The notes beneath the pieces were generated by a model. It was not told the DNA's origin and ran no database searches. It was given only the letters and a program-made list of their open reading frames with translations. Position numbers and translations under genes: made by a program. Of a stretch of 64,000 nt of DNA, positions 1-8,168 are shown in pieces. The stretch lies in contig NZ_JBIJDC010000002.1 of the NCBI RefSeq assembly GCF_044344315.1, positions 33,466 to 97,465 on the forward strand, given 5' to 3'. Position 1 is the first letter of the stretch, and each line of letters starts with the position of its first letter. Source of the DNA: Zoogloea sp044344315 (GTDB taxonomy: Bacteria > Pseudomonadota > Gammaproteobacteria > Burkholderiales > Rhodocyclaceae).

Positions 1-924
1 GCCGGGGGACGGAGGATTCGTGGCGCAATCTTCCGTGAAGGCATAGTCGGCAGCAGCAGCCCCCTGGATGGCAACGGAAAGCTGGGTGATCGGGGCGTTG
101 CCGACATTGGCCAGCGTCACGTCGACGGTACTGCTCTCCCCCACCGGGCGATCCATCAGCGCGGCAATGTTGCCCGAGCTGAGGATGGGGACAGGAATCA
201 CCGGCGGAGGGCTCCCCGTCCCGGACAGCGCAATACTCGCCAGGGCTGGGCCAGGGTCACCACCGGCGGGGTCGAGCTGCACCTGGAGGTTGGCAGATTT
301 AAGGCCCGCGCTCGCCGGCTTGAAGGAAACCGAGACCGTGCACGAACCGCCTGGAACAAGGCTTGGCTGACTGAAGCAGGTGCTTGAAGCCGGATTGATC
401 AGGTAATGGGTCGTGTCGCTCACGCTGATCGACCCGGTATTCACGACAAGATTGCTGGCCCGCAAGTTGGTTATTGTGACGCTGTCACTCTTCGCAACAT
501 TGATGTCGCTGCTGCCAAAGTTGATGCTCGACTTGTCGAAGGCACCATCCAGTGCTGCCAACAGAAATATGCGCAGCTCATCGACGGCCGGGGAGCCACC
601 GGCGATGTAAGTATCGTAATACGGCTTCATGGTGGAAGCCGCCGTAGCAATACTCTCAATGTGGGCCTTCAAGCCAGCGGCTGAGCCCAGCCAGGTATAG
701 CTGCCTCGAAGGTTGGAACTGAAAATGGGCGGATAGGTGGCCGTCAGCGGGGGGTTCGAGGGCGTGGCCACGAATGTAGGGTGGTCCTTACCCTCGTGGC
801 AGCTCTGGCAGACAGTCGTCCAGAGTGTCGAGCTCGGGACTCCAGCAGACATTGCCGGACCCGCCATGGCAAGACAGGAAAGCGCCACCACGACCCACTT
901 TACGTTTCCAGGATTCCTGAACAT
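1..924 (-). CDS. Exported choice-of-anchor-D-like protein with one c-type haem motif (3' end outside window)
   Basis: Reading the minus strand from ATG at 924 gives 308 codons with no stop before the window edge, so the C-terminus is missing. Residues 1-27 look like a Sec signal peptide (hydrophobic WVVVALSCLAMAG, then AMSA as probable cleavage site). A CQSCH haem-attachment motif sits at residues 39-43, so it should be exported and carry covalent haem. From about residue 130 the sequence has the repeated beta-sandwich look of choice-of-anchor-D/ASPM-like domains (SSINFGSSDINVAKSDSVTI, then C..PS..PGGSCTVSVSF...SAG). It lies 59 bases downstream of the OmpA-like lipoprotein gene and is probably cotranscribed. 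Function unknown; a surface or periplasmic electron-transfer or adhesion role is inference only. Confidence 0.8.
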   Translation of the reverse strand, partial: MFRNPGNVKWVVVALSCLAMAGPAMSAGVPSSTLWTTVCQSCHEGKDHPTFVATPSNPPLTATYPPIFSSNLRGSYTWLGSAAGLKAHIESIATAASTMKPYYDTYIAGGSPAVDELRIFLLAALDGAFDKSSINFGSSDINVAKSDSVTITNLRASNLVVNTGSISVSDTTHYLINPASSTCFSQPSLVPGGSCTVSVSFKPASAGLKSANLQVQLDPAGGDPGPALASIALSGTGSPPPVIPVPILSSGNIAALMDRPVGESSTVDVTLANVGNAPITQLSVAIQGAAAADYAFTEDCATNPPSPG

Positions 925-983
925 GCCAATGTGCCCCCAGCTCGCTTATCCGGCACTCACCAGGCCGGTTGTGCAGTTGATTC

Positions 984-2303
984 CTAGATGCAATCGACGA
1001 CCCGGAACTCGACCCGCCGATCCAATGCATCCCGCTGATCGTCCGTACCAAGCCCGATCAGGGCCTCCCGGGAGCCGACGCCGCCCACCGACAGCCGGGC
1101 GCGCAGTGAGCGGTCACGCCCCTCGAGCAGCTTGCTCACGGCTTCGGCACGCCTTAGGGACAGGCGCTCATTGGCGCTGGCGCTACCCGTCCGGCTGGTA
1201 TGCCCAACGACCTTCATGCAGGCGGGGGTCTTGCCGGCCTCCCGCGCCATGGTGGCGAGCCACAGCTGGTATTGGGTGGGCAGGTCACCCACGTCATTGA
1301 AGCTGACCGTGCCCGGCTTGAAGAGCAGCTTCATGGGCAAACGCTTGGCCTCCAGGCCGGAAGCCACCAGCTTGCCGAAGGCGTCTTGCGCGGCCTCCCG
1401 CTGGCCCAACTGCCAGCTGGTCAGGTAGAGGCCGTTGAGGACGCGCAGGTCACCGCGGTCGGCGAGCTGGGAGGCTTCCTTGTACAGTGAGTTGGCGTCG
1501 CCGATCTTGCCGTCGTTGTAGGCCAGCATGGCTTCGTTGATAACCGCGGCGGCAGGCAGATGGGACAGATAGTCCGGGTCGGCCGGGTCGCCAACCTGGG
1601 TATTGACCTGGCAGGAGTTGATGTAGCCCATCACCGTCTTGTCTTTGTGCCAGCTCGGGCTGTCACGGAAGTAGGGCAGCGGCTCGGGATTCACCGAGCC
1701 TACAGTGGCCCGGTCGATCTGCTTGGCGACAACCCGCCTAGTCTTCAGGTCAATAACTGTCAGCCAGACCCGGAAGGCATCTGGCGGCGTGTCGACGGCC
1801 CGCTGGACGTTGACCGGGGTGAGGGTGCCGATCAGCAACAGGGGTTGTTCAGCCAGGGTCTGGCGGGTCAGCGGCTTGATAGTGAAATTGCTGTAGCGGC
1901 GCTGCTTGAGCAGGGCTTCAAGCTGCCGCCCCATCTTGACGGTACTGACCGTCTGGGCGCCGGTGTTGGCATCGATCAGCGGGTCAATGACGACGGCCCG
2001 CTTGGCACTGCCCAGTCTGGCCAGAGTGTCTTCCAACAGTTGATCTCCGGCACGGGTGATGGCGTCCTCGAACTTGATCGGAGAGGGCGCGACCAGGGGC
2101 TTGCGCGGAGACTGGGACACTGTCGACGGTGGGGCGCCCTCACCGATGTAGTCAGGCTCTGGATCGGCGGCAGCCTTGGCCGCGTCCGGGGCTTTGGGGA
2201 TGCCGCCCGTTGAAGCGGGCCCCTTGATGTTGCTGCAGGCAGCGAGCCCCATGCTCAGGAGCAGCGCAGTGAGGATCTTGAGGGTGGGGATGGATGATTT
2301 CAT
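984..2303 (-). CDS. OmpA-family peptidoglycan-binding lipoprotein
   Basis: 439 residues. The N-terminus has a lipoprotein signal peptide ending in the lipobox LAAC with Cys23 as the acylated residue, so the protein should be anchored to a membrane facing the periplasm. The last hundred or so residues form an OmpA C-terminal domain (VVGHTSRTGS, then NERLSLRRAEAVSKLL, ending with RRVEFRVV), which binds peptidoglycan. The middle region (about 80-320) has no family I recognise, apart from a helical, TPR-like stretch near 255-310. The gene is 35 bases downstream of the di-haem lipoprotein gene and upstream of the single-haem exported protein, same strand, suggesting an operon. It could tether a haem-protein complex to the cell wall; that is inference. 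Confidence 0.85.
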   Translation of the reverse strand: MKSSIPTLKILTALLLSMGLAACSNIKGPASTGGIPKAPDAAKAAADPEPDYIGEGAPPSTVSQSPRKPLVAPSPIKFEDAITRAGDQLLEDTLARLGSAKRAVVIDPLIDANTGAQTVSTVKMGRQLEALLKQRRYSNFTIKPLTRQTLAEQPLLLIGTLTPVNVQRAVDTPPDAFRVWLTVIDLKTRRVVAKQIDRATVGSVNPEPLPYFRDSPSWHKDKTVMGYINSCQVNTQVGDPADPDYLSHLPAAAVINEAMLAYNDGKIGDANSLYKEASQLADRGDLRVLNGLYLTSWQLGQREAAQDAFGKLVASGLEAKRLPMKLLFKPGTVSFNDVGDLPTQYQLWLATMAREAGKTPACMKVVGHTSRTGSASANERLSLRRAEAVSKLLEGRDRSLRARLSVGGVGSREALIGLGTDDQRDALDRRVEFRVVDCI

Positions 2304-2338
2304 CTGACTTTCCTTTGGTCCGGCAGGATGTCCGGGAA

Positions 2339-4573
2339 TCAGCGACGGGGATAGACCGGATCAGGGGCCGGTGCGGAGCACCCCAGAAAATCCACTACCA
2401 GCGTCGCCAGGGAGGGGTCCGCCTGAATGTGGGTCTGAAGTTTATCCAGAGACATCAGGGCGTTCGGCATGGAGGCATTCGCATAAAGGTCAGCTTTGCC
2501 ACCGCAAACATGGGGCAAGGCCACGCGGCTCAGCAGAATGGGCTGAGCCGCGCCCGCGTCCCAGTCGAAGTTGTCCTGCATCGCAGCGTGGCAGGTCCGG
2601 CAAGCGGTGCCCACCACTTCTCGGTAGAAGCGCGCGGCACCGGGCTTGACCGTGTCGTAGCTGACCCAGGCCGGCGGCACGTAGGTCTTGTCCAGGGTCA
2701 GGGGCGATTTGGCATACCAGCCCTGGATCAGGTTGCGGGTCGCAGTGGCAGGTTGGGTCGCGACGACGAGGTCGTTCAGTTTGCGGATGGCGGCGGATTG
2801 TTCTGCCTCGGAAAACCCCCTGCGGGTCGAGAACAGGTAGTTGCCGGTATCAAAGGGCAGGAAATTGGCCTTCAGATCAGGGCTGGGATGTCCCGACTCG
2901 GGGAAGCGCCCCAGATAGGTCGCCCCCCCATGGCAGGCCACGCAGGCGCCGGGCATGTATTTCTCGCCACGCCCGTCCAGGTTGACCGACAGCACGAGCT
3001 TGCCGTCGGGGCCGAAGGTCAGGAATTTGGTGAAGGGCTTGCCATCACTCCGCCCCGTGGCCGACGAATACTCCATGGCGACGCAGGCGACCCGCTTCTC
3101 GTCGGCGAGAGCCGTGTCGATCACCTCATTGGTCTCGCGCTGGGTGTCACCGTCAGGGCCAGGGTGGTTGCAGACGACAAAGGCAATCCGGTCCGGGGCG
3201 GCCTGAGTGGCCACCATGCGCCTGACCAGGTTGAGGTCGCGTTGATTCACGTAGGTGGCCGAGACTTCCTCGTTTGCGGCCCGGTAGGGGCCAATCCTGT
3301 TCTCGCGCTTCCAGTCCTCCAGGGTGATGGCACCCAGCATGTTGCCCTGGGCATCACAGTCCTTCACCGCCCCGAAGGCCCGGTAATAGTTGCAGGCGCT
3401 CACCCGGCTGTCGGCGCCCTTGTAGGTCAGGAACTGATCGGAACGGGGCTGGGCCACCGAAAACGCGCCGGCCACCGGCACCACCATCTGACCCCGGACA
3501 TTGCCGTCCGGACCATTGGCCAGCATCCTGACCATGGCCGGGCGGGTATTGGGAATGACATGGGAGAACTCGACGGCGTTACCCAGGTAACCTCCGGTCG
3601 GAGTGGGCAGGTCGAGGATCGCAGAATAGGCTTCGCAACGGATACGAAGCTTGAGCCGGGCATTCACCAGCACGGCGGCATCAAGCGCATAGTCGCCGAA
3701 GCGGTTGACCCGGACCGGCGGAGCGATGCCACTGCCATCCGACTGCAGCACCTGAACGGTGGCGGAGGACTGCACACCGAAGAACGCGTTATCCACGCCG
3801 CAGAGGCCGCCATCCGCCAGCCCGACATGCCCGTACAGGCGCAGGTTATGCACGTTCGACGAAGTCTTGACGGGCAGCTGCAGCCCTTGCGAAACGGCGC
3901 TTCCCGTCAGCGTACTGCAGCCTTCGAGCATGTTCCCTTGCGGACCGCTGCAGACAATCTTGAATTGCTCCCCCTCGGCCAGGGCCGGGAGCGTCAGCTC
4001 TCCGCCAAGGCTGCTCGTACCGGAATAAACCACTTCGCCATTGCTGGCCTTGGTCAGGCTGACTCGGACGTCGGGTAGATAGACATTGCGCGCACCCGAG
4101 GCAGCCCCATCGTGGAAGGTCGTGTCGAAATCCGCAATGAAGCGAAGCCGGACGGAGCCTCCCTTCACGTCATCGCCGGCGACCACGGCCGGGGCCGAGT
4201 AGCTTGCCGGAGCGGCAACGGGGGCGGGGATCTTGAAGGCATCACTGGAGACGGCGTATTGCTGCTCGACGTAGCCCCCTCTGCCATCGCCGATCAGCAC
4301 ATAAGCAAAGTGCATACCAGGGCCATCGGGAAGGCTCCAGGTGGTAGCGCTGGCGTTGCGGTTGTCTATGCTGCCGGCGGTCACGCGCCATTGATAGTTC
4401 AGGTTGTCGCCGTCCGCATCACGTCCTTCAACCTGGAGGGACGTGAGCGTCGCGCCCGTGCTCTTCTTGACGCCGTCAGCACTTCCAGAGCCTCCGCATC
4501 CTGCGAGAAGACTCATGACGACCAAACAGGCGACAGACGCGGTGGACGCTTTCGAGACGAGCGAAATGCGCAT
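2339..4573 (-). CDS. Di-haem cytochrome c lipoprotein, Ig/PKD-like N-terminus
   Basis: 744 residues from ATG 4573, preceded by a strong GGAGGG ribosome site; an upstream in-frame start at 4630 would bury the signal peptide and is rejected. The lipobox LLAGC puts the lipidated Cys at residue 26. Residues 40-110 look like an Ig/PKD beta-sandwich. Several Cys residues lie in an unassigned middle region (208-500). Two haem-binding motifs follow, CVACH at 544-548 and CRTCH at 658-662, spaced as in a C-terminal di-haem cytochrome domain. I cannot assign a substrate. It is the first gene of a probable three-gene operon with two other exported proteins and is divergent from the T6SS gene tssJ. Confidence 0.82.
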   Translation of the reverse strand: MRISLVSKASTASVACLVVMSLLAGCGGSGSADGVKKSTGATLTSLQVEGRDADGDNLNYQWRVTAGSIDNRNASATTWSLPDGPGMHFAYVLIGDGRGGYVEQQYAVSSDAFKIPAPVAAPASYSAPAVVAGDDVKGGSVRLRFIADFDTTFHDGAASGARNVYLPDVRVSLTKASNGEVVYSGTSSLGGELTLPALAEGEQFKIVCSGPQGNMLEGCSTLTGSAVSQGLQLPVKTSSNVHNLRLYGHVGLADGGLCGVDNAFFGVQSSATVQVLQSDGSGIAPPVRVNRFGDYALDAAVLVNARLKLRIRCEAYSAILDLPTPTGGYLGNAVEFSHVIPNTRPAMVRMLANGPDGNVRGQMVVPVAGAFSVAQPRSDQFLTYKGADSRVSACNYYRAFGAVKDCDAQGNMLGAITLEDWKRENRIGPYRAANEEVSATYVNQRDLNLVRRMVATQAAPDRIAFVVCNHPGPDGDTQRETNEVIDTALADEKRVACVAMEYSSATGRSDGKPFTKFLTFGPDGKLVLSVNLDGRGEKYMPGACVACHGGATYLGRFPESGHPSPDLKANFLPFDTGNYLFSTRRGFSEAEQSAAIRKLNDLVVATQPATATRNLIQGWYAKSPLTLDKTYVPPAWVSYDTVKPGAARFYREVVGTACRTCHAAMQDNFDWDAGAAQPILLSRVALPHVCGGKADLYANASMPNALMSLDKLQTHIQADPSLATLVVDFLGCSAPAPDPVYPRR

Positions 4574-4927
4574 TTGAGGCTCCCTCCGGGGTGACGCCGC
4601 GATGGCTTTATGCCTCGTCACGCGCAGCACTGAAACGCTTCCGTGCGCGGACGTCCTTGTCCGCTCACCTTAGCAAAAATGAGAATGTCGCGTCACTTTT
4701 TATCCCGCGCTTTATCCCGCACGCCTGAAGTCCTCTTGTCGGCACGGAGCCTGCATCAGGCTGCTCCCCGGGCAATTGCAGCAGTCACTGCTTCAAAGGC
4801 GGGCAGGCCACGTGGGGACTTGCCCGACGGCGTCACGCCGAAGTTCCGACCCATCGCACGGAGGCGCGCTCAAGCGCTGTGGTTACAGGATAAACTGCTG
4901 CGGTCGTCGACTTGCGGACCCCGATTC
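4574..4927. promoter_or_regulatory. Divergent intergenic region between the haem-lipoprotein operon and tssJ
   Basis: About 350 bases with no convincing gene. It must hold the promoters of both the minus-strand exported-protein operon and the plus-strand tssJKLM-tagF operon. The clearest signal is a sigma-54-like element on the plus strand at 4740-4754 (listed separately). A TAAACT hexamer near 4890 could be a sigma-70 -10 element but has no good -35. Confidence 0.5.
4740..4755 (+). promoter_or_regulatory. Putative sigma-54 (RpoN) promoter of tssJKLM
   Basis: The sequence CGGCACGGAGCCTGCA has GG at 4741-4742 and GC at 4753-4754 with exactly 10 bases between, as the -24/-12 class requires. 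It matches TGGCACG-N4-TTGC at all but the first T and one T of the second block. It would start transcription about 160 bases before tssJ. No sigma-54 activator (VasH-type) gene is present in the window, which weakens the case. Seen by eye only. Confidence 0.4.
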
Positions 4928-5407
4928 ATGTGGAAGCCATTCAAGATCAGTTGCCAGGCAGGCCTGTGCATTGCGCTGGCCGCCTGTGGCGGGAGCAAGC
5001 CGCCAGTGCCCGAGCTTCCCCCCACACTGGTTCAACTGACACTCCAGGCAGATACGACAGTCAATCAGGACAACCGCGGCCGCCCCACCCCGGTCGTGGT
5101 GCGCTATTACCTGCTGTCTCACCCGGCTTCATTCGAAGCGGCTGACTTCTTCTCCCTCTTCGATGCCGACGAGAAAACCCTCGGCGCCACCAGCGTGCAA
5201 CGGGAGGAAATCACCTTGCGGCCGGGTGAAAGCGTCAAGACCATCCTGCGGCCGGGATCCGAGGTCAAGTCAATCGGTGTGTTCGTGGCCTATCGCGATC
5301 CCAACCGCACAGTCTGGCGGGCAGTAGCCCCCATCCAGCGGAACACGCTCAATACCCTGCAGGCGAAAGTCGGGCGGGATACGGTCAGCATCAGCGCCCA
5401 ACGCTGA
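4928..5407 (+). CDS. tssJ: T6SS outer-membrane lipoprotein TssJ
   Basis: 159 residues from ATG 4928; longer in-frame starts would displace the signal sequence. The signal peptide ends in LAAC, giving lipidated Cys20. The rest has the TssJ/VasD pattern: a beta-rich domain with NQDNRGRPTPVVVRYYLL near residues 45-65 and DFFSLFDADEKTLG near 72-85. TssJ anchors the TssL-TssM membrane complex to the outer membrane. It is first in the plus-strand unit, followed after 27 bases by tssK, the usual tssJ-K-L-M order. Confidence 0.93.
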   Translation: MWKPFKISCQAGLCIALAACGGSKPPVPELPPTLVQLTLQADTTVNQDNRGRPTPVVVRYYLLSHPASFEAADFFSLFDADEKTLGATSVQREEITLRPGESVKTILRPGSEVKSIGVFVAYRDPNRTVWRAVAPIQRNTLNTLQAKVGRDTVSISAQR

Positions 5408-5434
5408 CCGGCTCCGGCCCAGGAGATCATCACA

Positions 5435-6775
5435 ATGTCTTGGTTCAGTCGGGTTGTCTGGTCGGAAGGCCTCTTTCTGCAGCCCCAGCATTTTCAACAG
5501 CAGGACCGCCACGCCACCTGGTGGGTGGAGTCCCGCGTGGCCCCCCTGGTCGGCAATCACTGGGGTTTCTCCCATCTGGTGATCGACGAGGCGGCCCTGG
5601 TGGCCGGCAAGTTCGCCATCCTCGAGGCGCGCGGCATCCTGCCCGATGGCACGCCCTTCGACATCCCCAACGTCGACCTGCCCCCGCCAGCGCTGGACTT
5701 CCCCAGGGACGCCAAGGACCAGGTCGTCTGCCTGGCACTGCCCCTGCGGCGTGCCCAGGGGCTCGAGGTCAGCCTCGACTCCGCCGATGCCACCGCCCGC
5801 CTGGCCCGCTACGAGCCGGTGGATTTCGAGGTCAGCGACGCGCACACCGAGAAGGGCGGCGCCTTCTCCATCCAGGTCGGGCAGCCCAAGCTGCGCCTCG
5901 CCCTGAGTGACCCGCTCACCGATGCCTACGCCCGGGTCGGCGTGGCCCGCGTCACCGAGAGGCGTGCCGACAACAGCCTGCTCCTCGACCGCGGCTACAT
6001 CCCCCCCGTGCTGGACAGCGCCGTCTCCCCCGTGCTCGCCGGCTACATCAAGGAAGTCAGTGCCCTGCTGCACCAGCGCGGCGACGCCCTCGCCTCGCGG
6101 CTGGCCCATCCGGGCGCCGGTGGCGTGGCCGAGGTGGCGGACTTTCTGTTCCTGATGACCGTCAATCGCTACCAGCCGGTGTTCGACCAGTTCCGCTCCG
6201 ACCACCCGTTGCATCCCCGGCATCTGTTCGAGCGCCTGCTCGAAGTCGCTGGAGAGCTTTCCACCCTCGCCACCACCGAGCGGCGCCCCGGAGACTTTCC
6301 GGTGTATTGCCACGATGAGCTCGACCTGTGCTTCCTGCCCCTGATTCGCGCCATCCGCCTGGGGCTCACCACCGTGCTCGACCAGAATGCCATTGCCATC
6401 GACCTGCAGGACCACAAGCAAGGGCGGTATGTGGGCCACATCATTGATCGCAGCCTGCTGCGCAATGCCGGCTTCATCCTGGCCGTAAACGCCCAGTTGC
6501 CCGGCGAGATGTTGCGCACCCGCTTCCCGGCCCAGGCCAAGCTGGGCCCGCTGGAACGCATGCGCGACCTGGTCAACCTGCAACTGCCCGGCATCGCCCT
6601 GCGTCCGTTGCCGGTCGCGCCGCGCCAGATTCCCTATCACGCGGGTTTCTCGTATTTCGAACTCGATAACACTGGAGATCTCTGGCAGCAGCTGGATGCC
6701 TCCGGTGCGCTCGGCATCTATGTGACCGGGGACTTTCCCGGCCTTGATCTTTCCCTGTGGGCCATTCGCGCCTAG
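5435..6775 (+). CDS. tssK: T6SS baseplate component TssK
   Basis: 446 residues, the usual TssK length. The N-terminus (VVWSEGLFLQPQHFQQQDRH) is the characteristic opening of the ImpJ/VasE family. TssK trimers connect the TssFGE baseplate wedges to the TssJLM membrane complex on the cytoplasmic side. It sits between tssJ and tssL, as expected. The ORF is intact and uninterrupted. Confidence 0.95.
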   Translation: MSWFSRVVWSEGLFLQPQHFQQQDRHATWWVESRVAPLVGNHWGFSHLVIDEAALVAGKFAILEARGILPDGTPFDIPNVDLPPPALDFPRDAKDQVVCLALPLRRAQGLEVSLDSADATARLARYEPVDFEVSDAHTEKGGAFSIQVGQPKLRLALSDPLTDAYARVGVARVTERRADNSLLLDRGYIPPVLDSAVSPVLAGYIKEVSALLHQRGDALASRLAHPGAGGVAEVADFLFLMTVNRYQPVFDQFRSDHPLHPRHLFERLLEVAGELSTLATTERRPGDFPVYCHDELDLCFLPLIRAIRLGLTTVLDQNAIAIDLQDHKQGRYVGHIIDRSLLRNAGFILAVNAQLPGEMLRTRFPAQAKLGPLERMRDLVNLQLPGIALRPLPVAPRQIPYHAGFSYFELDNTGDLWQQLDASGALGIYVTGDFPGLDLSLWAIRA

Positions 6776-6799
6776 GCGCCGGCCCCGGCGCAATCGTTC

Positions 6800-6817
6800 C
6801 CCCCGCCCGCGCGGGGG
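6800..6817. repeat. GC-rich inverted repeat between tssK and tssL
   Basis: CCCCCGC and GCGGGGG are separated by four bases, just after tssK. A second GC-rich dyad (GCGCCGGCCCCGGCGC) overlaps the tssK stop. There is no T-tract, so this is more likely an mRNA hairpin affecting stability or relative expression than a terminator. Confidence 0.4.
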
Positions 6818-6838
6818 TGTCATTGAGAGGTTTGCCCC

Positions 6839-8152
6839 ATGGCGCACGATGATCCGTTCGGGCAGATGCCCGCCGATCGTACCCTGATCATTCCGTCTCC
6901 GGGTGCCCGCCCGGCCCCCCAGGCCGGGTCGCCACCGCCTGCCCACGGCGGCGGACGCTTCGAGCGTACCGACCTGAGCGCCCTCGACTGGGAAACCGGG
7001 CTCAACCCCCTCGTCGCGGCCGCCAGCCCTCTGCTCAACCTTGCCCCACAGCTGCGCCAGGTGGCGCCGCCCGACCCTTCAGGCCTGCGCGCCACCCTGG
7101 CCCAGGCTCTCCAGGAATTCGAGCGACGTGCCCGCGCCTCCGGCAGCCCCAACGAACACGTGGTGGCAGCCCGCTACGCCCTGTGCACCTTTCTGGACGA
7201 AGCTGCCGCCAACACCCCCTGGGGCGAGCGGATCTGGGCCCAGAACAGCCTGCTGATCCAGTTCCACAACGAGGCCTGGGGGGGTGAAAAATTCTTCCAG
7301 CTGATGGGCAAGGTCGCCGAGCAGCCCGATACCCACCGCGATCTGCTGGAGCTGTTCTATCTCATCATCAGCCTCGGTTTCGAAGGCCGTTACCGCGTGC
7401 TGCAGAACGGCGCTGCCCAGCTCGAGCAGGTACGCGAGCGCCTGTTCGCCATGCTCAGCCGGGTCCGCAGCGAGCCCGACCGGGAGCTCTCCCCTGACTG
7501 GCGGACCACTGCCAGTCAACGCAAACCGCTGCGCGACAGCCTGCCCCTATGGGCAGTGGTAGCGGTGGCTGCAGCACTGACAGGCCTGGTCTACGTCGGC
7601 GCATCCTTCGCACTCAACCGCCAGTCAGACCCGACCTTCGCCAACATCCTCGCCCTCTCCGTGACACCACGTACGGCCGTCGCCAAACCTGCGCCCACGG
7701 CCGCACCAGCCCCCGACCGCCTGGCCAGCCAGCTGGCCGCCGATGTGCGCTCAGGCCGCCTGGTGGTGCAGGATCTCGCTGACCGGTCCATCGTGCTGAC
7801 CCAGGGCGATGGACTCTTCGACGCGGGCAGTGCCACCCCCTCGGCGACCTTCGTCGAGTTGCTCGACCACATCGGCGCGGCAACCGCCAAACTTGGCGGC
7901 AGCGTGCTGGTTCGCGGCCATACCGACAATCAGCCGATCCGCTCGGCACGCTTCCCATCCAACTGGCACCTCTCCAAGGCCCGTGCCGACGCGGTGGCGG
8001 CCTTGCTGGCAGCACGTCTGCCGGGCACCGCCAGCATCAAGGCGGAAGGCATGGCCGAGAGCGTGCCGGTCACCTCCAACGACTCACCCGAGGGACGTGC
8101 CCGCAACCGGCGCGTCGAAATCGTCGTGTTCCCCCCGGCCCCGGGCAACTGA
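6839..8152 (+). CDS. tssL: T6SS inner-membrane protein TssL with C-terminal OmpA domain
   Basis: 437 residues. Residues about 50-225 are the cytoplasmic DotU/IcmH-like domain (EHVVAARYALCTFLDEAA and the WGGEKFFQ signature). A single transmembrane helix lies at about 236-259. The periplasmic part ends with an OmpA-type peptidoglycan-binding domain (RGHTDNQPIRSARFPSNWHL, then GRARNRRVEIVVF). This is the extended or evolved TssL type that anchors the T6SS membrane complex directly to the cell wall. It lies between tssK and tssM. Confidence 0.95.
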   Translation: MAHDDPFGQMPADRTLIIPSPGARPAPQAGSPPPAHGGGRFERTDLSALDWETGLNPLVAAASPLLNLAPQLRQVAPPDPSGLRATLAQALQEFERRARASGSPNEHVVAARYALCTFLDEAAANTPWGERIWAQNSLLIQFHNEAWGGEKFFQLMGKVAEQPDTHRDLLELFYLIISLGFEGRYRVLQNGAAQLEQVRERLFAMLSRVRSEPDRELSPDWRTTASQRKPLRDSLPLWAVVAVAAALTGLVYVGASFALNRQSDPTFANILALSVTPRTAVAKPAPTAAPAPDRLASQLAADVRSGRLVVQDLADRSIVLTQGDGLFDAGSATPSATFVELLDHIGAATAKLGGSVLVRGHTDNQPIRSARFPSNWHLSKARADAVAALLAARLPGTASIKAEGMAESVPVTSNDSPEGRARNRRVEIVVFPPAPGN

Positions 8153-8168
8153 TCCGCTGGAAACCTCC

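Noticed and set aside
2294..4078. Plus-strand open frame of 594 codons
   Set aside because: It is antisense to the di-haem lipoprotein gene with its lipobox and CxxCH motifs.
5270..6946. Minus-strand open frame of 558 codons
   Set aside because: It is antisense to tssJ-tssK; the plus-strand products are clear.
7809..8168. N-terminal extension of TssM
   Set aside because: It overlaps the OmpA domain of tssL in another frame; MKSIFKALL at 8169 is the natural start with membrane helices.
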